NCBI RefSeq assembly: GCF_021869535.1 | Contig: NW_026262712.1 | Location: forward strand, 110,171,640-110,235,639 | Origin: Mytilus californianus | Lineage: Eukaryota; Mollusca; Bivalvia; Mytilida; Mytilidae | Direction: 5' to 3' | DNA: 64,000 bases | Shown: positions 54,201 through 64,000 of the stretch, one piece after another | How the letters are laid out: each line of letters opens with the position of its first letter | Numbering within the stretch: position 1 is the stretch's first letter | Translations under genes and position numbers: made by a program | Notes under the pieces: model-generated | The model's input: only the letters and a program-made list of their open reading frames with translations | What the model was told of the DNA's origin: nothing | Database searches by the model: none

Positions 54201-57200
54201 CTTTGTAATACTGGTTATTTCAAGCATTCTTGTCAAGTTTTGTCATAATCAGTTCAATAGTTTGAGAAAAATCTAGTATAATGTAAGACGACATTTACAG
54301 CGATACGAGCAAAATTTCTTCGAAAAATCCAAACCAAGCCGTATCATGATAGAATATAGTGTGGACCAATAAATGATCAAATATTTATCTCATCTGCCTA
54401 CAAACAGTTGAATATGATACAAAAGAAGACTTTAGAGTGATAAATACTACTAATGGACCTCTTTGTCTGCCTTTTAAGGTCTCTTTTGGTCCATTTATAC
54501 CTCTCATTTCCTCAAAATTTCTACTTTTTAGGCCAATAAATAAAAATTTTGGGGTAACTTTCACTCATTTATGATAGAAATGTTGTAATAAATGATTAAT
54601 TGAAGTATTCAAGCTGAATGAACTATCCGTATAAAAGTTTACTGTCTCCAAGGAGGTTTCAATAAGTCCTTACGTAAAACTTATATTTACGCCGCGTTCC
54701 AGAGTGGGACATAAAAAGCTTCTCTTTTGGTGAATAATTTGTTGTTACTGCTTTAAAAATAATTTCATTTACTTAAAACTATATATTTATTAAAGTATTT
54801 CTTAGGAAAAATTTTCTAGTATAGCAGAATATAAGAAATAAGGAGAAAAGGCTCCCTAAAACTCTAAGTATGGCTTGTTCTGTCAACTAATATTCATGGT
54901 AAAGTCCTATTTCAAGGAAATTTTCTCATAAAAAGTGTTTTGGAGACTCAATCCACTCAGAATATTTCATTATTTGTAATATTTCACTCAAATAGCAAGA
55001 AATTTTAACACATGAGAGTACTCACAAGGTCAAAGGTACATGTACAGCTTCCCATATTAGGTGTAATACCACCATTGATTTTCCCCTATTAGTCTTTGTT
55101 AAATTTGCACTTTTCAAAAAATTGTGCAGAATTTATCTTTGTTTCAAATAAAGAAATACTTGGCATGAGTAAAGTTTTATCCTGTCCAGTACTATAGAAA
55201 AAATTTCACATAACATTTCATTGCATATAAGAAAATAACCATCACTGGAAGTTAACCAATCAAATTTTCCCCCTTGATTAACCTGTGTACAAGCTTTAGT
55301 AACCATGTAACCTCAAGTTTCCAAAATATTCTATAGAAACCCCAAATAAAAAAAAAATGGTGCTTTGGAATACCCAAGATATATGTTTATGACCCAGAAA
55401 TGTTTTACTGCAATGAAATGTAGGATCAATTACCTACAACTGTCAAATGCAAGGGAATATTTTTTTCCGACCTATTTTCGTATGCAACCGGATGTGACGT
55501 ACTATGATTTGGTGGTATTACACCTAAAGAAGACTTTTTTGTTAAATAAACTGAATGTGACTTTTTTCCTTTGTAATACTGGTTATTTCAAGCATTCTTG
55601 TCAAGTTTTGTCATAATCAGTTCAATAGTTTGAGAAAAATCTAGTATAATGTAAGACGACATTTACAGCGATACGAGCAAAATTTCTTCGAAAAATCCAA
55701 ACCAAGCCGTATCATGATAGAATATAGTGTGGACCAATAAATGATCAAATATTTATCTCATCTGCCTACAAACAGTTGAATATGATACAAAAGAAGACTT
55801 TAGAGTGATAAATACTACTAATGGACCTCTTTGTCTGCCTTTTAAGGTCTCTTTTGGTCCATTTATACCTCTCATTTCCTCAAAATTTCTACTTTTTAGG
55901 CCAATAAATAAAAATTTTGGGGTAACTTTCACTCATTTATGATAGAAATGTTGTAATAAATGATTAATTGAAGTATTCAAGCTGAATGAACTATCCGTAT
56001 AAAAGTTTACTGTCTCCAAGGAGGTTTCAATAAGTCCTTACGTAAAACTTATATTTACGCCGCGTTCCAGAGTGGGACATAAAAAGCTTCTCTTTTGGTG
56101 AATAATTTGTTGTTACTGCTTTAAAAATAATTTCATTTACTTAAAACTATATATTTATTAAAGTATTTCTTAGGAAAAATTTTCTAGTATAGCAGAATAT
56201 AAGAAATAAGGAGAAAAGGCTCCCTAAAACTCTAAGTATGGCTTGTTCTGTCAACTAATATTCATGGTAAAGTCCTATTTCAAGGAAATTTTCTCATAAA
56301 AAGTGTTTTGGAGACTCAATCCACTCAGAATATTTCATTATTTGTAATATTTCACTCAAATAGCAAGAAATTTTAACACATGAGAGTACTCACAAGGTCA
56401 AAGGTGCATGTACAGCTTCCCATATTAGGTGTAATACCACCATTGATTTTCCCCTATTAGTCTTTGTTAAATTTGCACTTTTCAAAAAATTGTGCAGAAT
56501 TTATCTTTGTTTCAAATAAAGAAATACTTGGCATGAGTAAAGTTTTATCCTGTCCAGTACTATAGAAAAAATTTCACATAACATTTCATTGCATATAAGA
56601 AAATAACCATCACTGGAAGTTAACCAATCAAATTTTCCCCCTTGATTAACCTGTGTACAAGCTTTAGTAACCATGTAACCTCAAGTTTCCAAAATATTCT
56701 ATAGAAACCCCAAATAAAAAAAAAATGGTGCTTTGGAATACCCAAGATATATGTTTATGACCCAGAAATGTTTTACTGCAATGAAATGTAGGATCAATTA
56801 CCTATAACTGTCAAATGCAAGGGAATATTTTTTTCCGACCTATTTTCGTATGCAACCGGATGTGACGTACTATGATTTGGTGGTATTACACCTAAAGAAG
56901 ACTTTTTTGTTAAATAAACTAAATGTGACTTTTTTCCTTTGTAATACTGGTTATTTCAAGCATTCTTGTCAAGTTTTGTCATAATCAGTTCAATAGTTTG
57001 AGAAAAATCTAGTATAATGTAAGACGACATTTACAGCGATACGAGCAAAATTTCTTCGAAAAATCCAAACCAAGCCGTATCATGATAGAATATAGTGTGG
57101 ACCAATAAATGATCAAATATTTATCTCATCTGCCTACAAACAGTTGAATATGATACAAAAGAAGACTTTAGAGTGATAAATACTACTAATGGACCTCTTT

Positions 57201-60200
57201 GTCTGCCTTTTAAGGTCTCTTTTTGGTCCATTTATACCTCTCATTTCCTCAAAATTTCTACTTTTTAGGCCAATAAATAAAAATTTTGGGGTAACTTTCA
57301 CTCATTTATGATAGAAATGTTGTAATAAATGATTAATTGAAGTATTCAAGCTGAATGAACTATCCGTATAAAAGTTTACTGTCTCCAAGGAGGTTTCAAT
57401 AGTCCTTACGTAAAACTTATATTTACGCCGCGTTCCAGAGTGGGACATAAAAAGCTTCTCTTTTGGTGAATAATTTGTTGTTACTGCTTTAAAAATAATT
57501 TCATTTACTTAAAACTATATATTTATTAAAGTATTTCTTAGGAAAAATTTTCTAGTATAGCAGAATATAAGAAATAAGGAGAAAAGGCTCCCTAAAACTC
57601 TAAGTATGGCTTGTTCTGTCAACTAATATTCATGGTAAAGTCCTATTTCAAGGAAATTTTCTCATAAAAAGTGTTTTGGAGACTCAATCCACTCAGAATA
57701 TTTCATTATTTGTAATATTTCACTCAAATAGCAAGAAATTTTAACACATGAGAGTACTCACAAGGTCAAAGGTGCATGTACAGCTTCCCATATTAGGTGT
57801 AATACCACCATTGATTTTCCCCTATTAGTCTTTGTTAAATTTGCACTTTTCAAAAAATTGTGCAGAATTTATCTTTGTTTCAAATAAAGAAATACTTGGC
57901 ATGAGTAAAGTTTTATCCTGTCCAGTACTATAGAAAAAATTTCACATAACATTTCATTGCATATAAGAAAATAACCATCACTGGAAGTTAACCAATCAAA
58001 TTTTCCCCCTTGATTAACCTGTGTACAAGCTTTAGTAACCATGTAACCTCAAGTTTCCAAAATATTCTATAGAAACCCCAAATAAAAAAAAAATGGTGCT
58101 TTGGAATACCCAAGATATATGTTTATGACCCAGAAATGTTTTACTGCAATGAAATGTAGGATCAATTACCTACAACTGTCAAATGCAAGGGAATATTTTT
58201 TTCCGACCTATTTTCGTATGCAACCGGATGTGACGTACTATGATTTGGTGGTATTACACCTAAAGAAGACTTTTTTGTTAAATAAACTGAATGTGACTTT
58301 TTTCCTTTGTAATACTGGTTATTTCAAGCATTCTTGTCAAGTTTTGTCATAATCAGTTCAATAGTTTGAGAAAAATCTAGTATAATGTAAGACGACATTT
58401 ACAGCGATACGAGCAAAATTTCTTCGAAAAATCCAAACCAAGCCGTATCATGATAGAATATAGTGTGGACCAATAAATGATCAAATATTTATCTCATCTG
58501 CCTACAAACAGTTGAATATGATACAAAAGAAGACTTTAGAGTGATAAATACTACTAATGGACCTCTTTGTCTGCCTTTTAAGGTCTCTTTTGGTCCATTT
58601 ATACCTCTCATTTCCTCAAAATTTCTACTTTTTAGGCCAATAAATAAAAATTTTGGGGTAACTTTCACTCATTTATGATAGAAATGTTGTAATAAATGAT
58701 TAATTGAAGTATTCAAGCTGAATGAACTATCCGTATAAAAGTTTACTGTCTCCAAGGAGGTTTCAATAAGTCCTTACGTAAAACTTATATTTACGCCGCG
58801 TTCCAGAGTGGGACATAAAAAGCTTCTCTTTTGGTGAATAATTTGTTGTTACTGCTTTAAAAATAATTTCATTTACTTAAAACTATATATTTATTAAAGT
58901 ATTTCTTAGGAAAAATTTTCTAGTATAGCAGAATATAAGAAATAAGGAGAAAAGGCTCCCTAAAACTCTAAGTATGGCTTGTTCTGTCAACTAATATTCA
59001 TGGTAAAGTCCTATTTCAAGGAAATTTTCTCATAAAAAGTGTTTTGGAGACTCAATCCACTCAGAATATTTCATTATTTGTAATATTTCACTCAAATAGC
59101 AAGAAATTTTAACACATGAGAGTACTCACAAGGTCAAAGGTGCATGTACAGCTTCCCATATTAGGTGTAATACCACCATTGATTTTCCCCTATTAGTCTT
59201 TGTTAAATTTGCACTTTTCAAAAAATTGTGCAGAATTTATCTTTGTTTCAAATAAAGAAATACTTGGCATGAGTAAAGTTTTATCCTGTCCAGTACTATA
59301 GAAAAAATTTCACATAACATTTCATTGCATATAAGAAAATAACCATCACTGGAAGTTAACCAATCAAATTTTCCCCCTTGATTAACCTGTGTACAAGCTT
59401 TAGTAACCATGTAACCTCAAGTTTCCAAAATATTCTATAGAAACCCCAAATAAAAAAAAAATGGTGCTTTGGAATACCCAAGATATATGTTTATGACCCA
59501 GAAATGTTTTACTGCAATGAAATGTAGGATCAATTACCTACAACTGTCAAATGCAAGGGAATATTTTTTTCCGACCTATTTCGTATGCAACCGGATGTGA
59601 CGTACTATGATTTGGTGGTATTACACCTAAAGAAGACTTTTTTGTTAAATAAACTGAATGTGACTTTTTTCCTTTGTAATACTGGTTATTTCAAGCATTC
59701 TTGTCAAGTTTTGTCATAATCAGTTCAATAGTTTGAGAAAAATCTAGTATAATGTAAGACGACATTTACAGCGATACGAGCAAAATTTCTTCGAAAAATC
59801 CAAACCAAGCCGTATCATGATAGAATATAGTGTGGACCAATAAATGATCAAATATTTATCTCATCTGCCTACAAACAGTTGAATATGATACAAAAGAAGA
59901 CTTTAGAGTGATAAATACTACTAATGGACCTCTTTGTCTGCCTTTTAAGGTCTCTTTTGGTCCATTTATACCTCTCATTTCCTCAAAATTTCTACTTTTT
60001 AGGCCAATAAATAAAAATTTTGGGGTAACTTTCACTCATTTATGATAGAAATGTTGTAATAAATGATTAATTGAAGTATTCAAGCTGAATGAACTATCCG
60101 TATAAAAGTTTACTGTCTCCAAGGAGGTTTCAATAAGTCCTTACGTAAAACTTATATTTACGCCGCGTTCCAGAGTGGGACATAAAAAGCTTCTCTTTTG

Positions 60201-63200
60201 GTGAATAATTTGTTGTTACTGCTTTAAAAATAATTTCATTTACTTAAAACTATATATTTATTAAAGTATTTCTTAGGAAAAATTTTCTAGTATAGCAGAA
60301 TATAAGAAATAAGGAGAAAAGGCTCCCTAAAACTCTAAGTATGGCTTGTTCTGTCAACTAATATTCATGGTAAAGTCCTATTTCAAGGAAATTTTCTCAT
60401 AAAAAGTGTTTTGGAGACTCAATCCACTCAGAATATTTCATTATTTGTAATATTTCACTCAAATAGCAAGAAATTTTAACACATGAGAGTACTCACAAGG
60501 TCAAAGGTGCATGTACAGCTTCCCATATTAGGTGTAATACCACCATTGATTTTCCCCTATTAGTCTTTGTTAAATTTGCACTTTTCAAAAAATTGTGCAG
60601 AATTTATCTTTGTTTCAAATAAAGAAATACTTGGCATGAGTAAAGTTTTATCCTGTCCAGTACTATAGAAAAAATTTCACATAACATTTCATTGCATATA
60701 AGAAAATAACCATCACTGGAAGTTAACCAATCAAATTTTCCCCCTTGATTAACCTGTGTACAAGCTTTAGTAACCATGTAACCTCAAGTTTCCAAAATAT
60801 TCTATAGAAACCCCAAATAAAAAAAAAATGGTGCTTTGGAATACCCAAGATATATGTTTATGACCCAGAAATGTTTTACTGCAATGAAATGTAGGATCAA
60901 TTACCTACAACTGTCAAATGCAAGGGAATATTTTTTTCCGACCTATTTTCGTATGCAACCGGATGTGACGTACTATGATTTGGTGGTATTACACCTAAAG
61001 AAGACTTTTTTGTTAAATAAACTGAATGTGACTTTTTTCCTTTGTAATACTGGTTATTTCAAGCATTCTTGTCAAGTTTTGTCATAATCAGTTCAATAGT
61101 TTGAGAAAAATCTAGTATAATGTAAGACGACATTTACAGCGATACGAGCAAAATTTCTTCGAAAAATCCAAACCAAGCCGTATCATGATAGAATATAGTG
61201 TGGACCAATAAATGATCAAATATTTATCTCATCTGCCTACAAACAGTTGAATATGATACAAAAGAAGACTTTAGAGTGATAAATACTACTAATGGACCTC
61301 TTTGTCTGCCTTTTAAGGTCTCTTTTGGTCCATTTATACCTCTCATTTCCTCAAAATTTCTACTTTTTAGGCCAATAAATAAAAATTTTGGGGTAACTTT
61401 CACTCATTTATGATAGAAATGTTGTAATAAATGATTAATTGAAGTATTCAAGCTGAATGAACTATCCGTATAAAAGTTTACTGTCTCCAAGGAGGTTTCA
61501 ATAAGTCCTTACGTAAAACTTATATTTACGCCGCGTTCCAGAGTGGGACATAAAAAGCTTCTCTTTTGGTGAATAATTTGTTGTTACTGCTTTAAAAATA
61601 ATTTCATTTACTTAAAACTATATATTTATTAAAGTATTTCTTAGGAAAAATTTTCTAGTATAGCAGAATATAAGAAATAAGGAGAAAAGGCTCCCTAAAA
61701 CTCTAAGTATGGCTTGTTCTGTCAACTAATATTCATGGTAAAGTCCTATTTCAAGGAAATTTTCTCATAAAAAGTGTTTTGGAGACTCAATCCACTCAGA
61801 ATATTTCATTATTTGTAATATTTCACTCAAATAGCAAGAAATTTTAACACATGAGAGTACTCACAAGGTCAAAGGTGCATGTACAGCTTCCCATATTAGG
61901 TGTAATACCACCATTGATTTTCCCCTATTAGTCTTTGTTAAATTTGCACTTTTCAAAAAATTGTGCAGAATTTATCTTTGTTTCAAATAAAGAAATACTT
62001 GGCATGAGTAAAGTTTTATCCTGTCCAGTACTATAGAAAAAATTTCACATAACATTTCATTGCATATAAGAAAATAACCATCACTGGAAGTTAACCAATC
62101 AAATTTTCCCCCTTGATTAACCTGTGTACAAGCTTTAGTAACCATGTAACCTCAAGTTTCCAAAATATTCTATAGAAACCCCAAATAAAAAAAAAATGGT
62201 GCTTTGGAATACCCAAGATATATGTTTATGACCCAGAAATGTTTTACTGCAATGAAATGTAGGATCAATTACCTATAACTGTCAAATGCAAGGGAATATT
62301 TTTTTCCGACCTATTTTCGTATGCAACCGGATGTGACGTACTATGATTTGGTGGTATTACACCTAAAGAAGACTTTTTTGTTAAATAAACTGAATGTGAC
62401 TTTTTTCCTTTGTAATACTGGTTATTTCAAGCATTCTTGTCAAGTTTTGTCATAATCAGTTCAATAGTTTGAGAAAAATCTAGTATAATGTAAGACGACA
62501 TTTACAGCGATACGAGCAAAATTTCTTCGAAAAATCCAAACCAAGCCGTATCATGATAGAATATAGTGTGGACCAATAAATGATCAAATATTTATCTCAT
62601 CTGCCTACAAACAGTTGAATATGATACAAAAGAAGACTTTAGAGTGATAAATACTACTAATGGACCTCTTTGTCTGCCTTTTAAGGTCTCTTTTGGTCCA
62701 TTTATACCTCTCATTTCCTCAAAATTTCTACTTTTTAGGCCAATAAATAAAAATTTTGGGGTAACTTTCACTCATTTATGATAGAAATGTTGTAATAAAT
62801 GATTAATTGAAGTATTCAAGCTGAATGAACTATCCGTATAAAAGTTTACTGTCTCCAAGGAGGTTTCAATAAGTCCTTACGTAAAACTTATATTTACGCC
62901 GCGTTCCAGAGTGGGACATAAAAAGCTTCTCTTTTGGTGAATAATTTGTTGTTACTGCTTTAAAAATAATTTCATTTACTTAAAACTATATATTTATTAA
63001 AGTATTTCTTAGGAAAAATTTTCTAGTATAGCAGAATATAAGAAATAAGGAGAAAAGGCTCCCTAAAACTCTAAGTATGGCTTGTTCTGTCAACTAATAT
63101 TCATGGTAAAGTCCTATTTCAAGGAAATTTTCTCATAAAAAGTGTTTTGGAGACTCAATCCACTCAGAATATTTCATTATTTGTAATATTTCACTCAAAT

Positions 63201-64000
63201 AGCAAGAAATTTTAACACATGAGAGTACTCACAAGGTCAAAGGTGCATGTACAGCTTCCCATATTAGGTGTAATACCACCATTGATTTTCCCCTATTAGT
63301 CTTTGTTAAATTTGCACTTTTCAAAAAATTGTGCAGAATTTATCTTTGTTTCAAATAAAGAAATACTTGGCATGAGTAAAGTTTTATCCTGTCCAGTACT
63401 ATAGAAAAAATTTCACATAACATTTCATTGCATATAAGAAAATAACCATCACTGGAAGTTAACCAATCAAATTTTCCCCCTTGATTAACCTGTGTACAAG
63501 CTTTAGTAACCATGTAACCTCAAGTTTCCAAAATATTCTATAGAAACCCCAAATAAAAAAAAAATGGTGCTTTGGAATACCCAAGATATATGTTTATGAC
63601 CCAGAAATGTTTTACTGCAATGAAATGTAGGATCAATTACCTACAACTGTCAAATGCAAGGGAATATTTTTTTCCGACCTATTTTCGTATGCAACCGGAT
63701 GTGACGTACTATGATTTGGTGGTATTACACCTAAAGAAGACTTTTTTGTTAAATAAACTGAATGTGACTTTTTTCCTTTGTAATACTGGTTATTTCAAGC
63801 ATTCTTGTCAAGTTTTGTCATAATCAGTTCAATAGTTTGAGAAAAATCTAGTATAATGTAAGACGACATTTACAGCGATACGAGCAAAATTTCTTCGAAA
63901 AATCCAAACCAAGCCGTATCATGATAGAATATAGTGTGGACCAATAAATGATCAAATATTTATCTCATCTGCCTACAAACAGTTGAATATGATACAAAAG
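48219..64000 (+). repeat. Uninterrupted homogeneous part of the array, 11.5 monomers
   Basis: Eleven full monomers and one partial. Private changes mark single copies, for example CCACTGATTTTC at about 52334, GTTGAATAAACTG at about 54174, CTAAATGTGAC at about 56929 and a one-base deletion at about 59580. A T variant (CCTATAACTG for CCTACAACTG) recurs at 48597, 51333, 56805 and 62276, i.e. in monomers 1, 3, 7 and 11. Confidence 0.95.

Larger units (their letters stand above)
45014..64000 (+). repeat. 1,368-bp tandem satellite array built from element E and spacer L
   Basis: E elements (467 bp) start at 45014, 48219, 49587, 50955, 52323, 53691, 55059, 56427, 57795, 59163, 60530, 61898 and 63266 on the + strand. 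From 48219 the spacing is 1,367-1,368 bases and monomers differ by only a few bases each. Each E begins AGGTGTAATACCACCA and ends TGGTGGTATTACACCT, perfect 16-base inverted repeats, followed by a 901-bp spacer L. The array starts exactly at an E terminus and runs out of the window. An 83-codon frame spanning the end of E and start of L recurs simply because the monomers are alike. Confidence 0.97.

Noticed and set aside
45320-63823. 83-residue open frame repeated in most satellite monomers
   Set aside because: It straddles the E terminus and spacer L, is broken by a stop in several monomers (TAA variant) and by a deletion in another, and is frameshifted in the solitary copy. Its repetition only reflects monomer identity.

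Overview
The window looks like bivalve (most likely mussel, Mytilus-type) nuclear DNA. It is AT-rich, has small phase-matched exons of a secreted EGF/CUB/MAM protein separated by long introns, and carries several interspersed repeats that I recognise from memory as abundant in mussel genomes. No database could be searched, so the genus is an inference.

Region 1 (130-29152, + strand) is the 3' part of one multi-exon gene. Fourteen exons can be placed by splice sites and frame. Their summed length is 1,802 bases, which is 2 bases finishing a codon from an upstream exon plus exactly 600 codons including the stop. The visible protein is EGF, CUB, EGF, MAM, Thr/Pro-rich linker, MAM, then stop directly after the last MAM cysteine. 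There is no membrane anchor, so a secreted extracellular adhesion or protease-type protein is likely. The catalytic or N-terminal part lies upstream of the window. The introns hold many transposon remnants: TTAA-flanked inverted-repeat elements, a tRNA-derived SINE, LINE 3' ends, a 5'-truncated antisense Ty3/gypsy element (20645-24822), foldbacks, minisatellites, and one diverged solitary copy of the repeat that forms the satellite further right.

Region 2 (29153-45013) has no convincing host gene. It holds a 36-bp minisatellite of exactly 11 copies, a dead RT element of the type with a WIPKL motif, and an internally deleted hAT element (35326-36682) inserted in an older repeat. A decayed Tc1-like stretch follows. 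Then comes a tandemly duplicated block of a mussel-type repeat plus a dead LINE; the larger LINE copy was later hit by two short repeats and by the satellite array.

Region 3 (45014 to the end) is a highly homogeneous tandem array with a 1,368-bp period. Each monomer is a 467-bp element (here called E) with perfect 16-bp terminal inverted repeats plus a 901-bp spacer (here called L). The array begins exactly at an E terminus inside the LINE endonuclease region. Near its left edge a composite E-L-E unit of 1,835 bp sits in inverted orientation inside another spacer, flanked by a 2-bp CA duplication and belonging to a slightly diverged subfamily. This is direct structural evidence that E-L-E behaves as a composite transposon and that the satellite is built from it. 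It is the most unusual system in the window.
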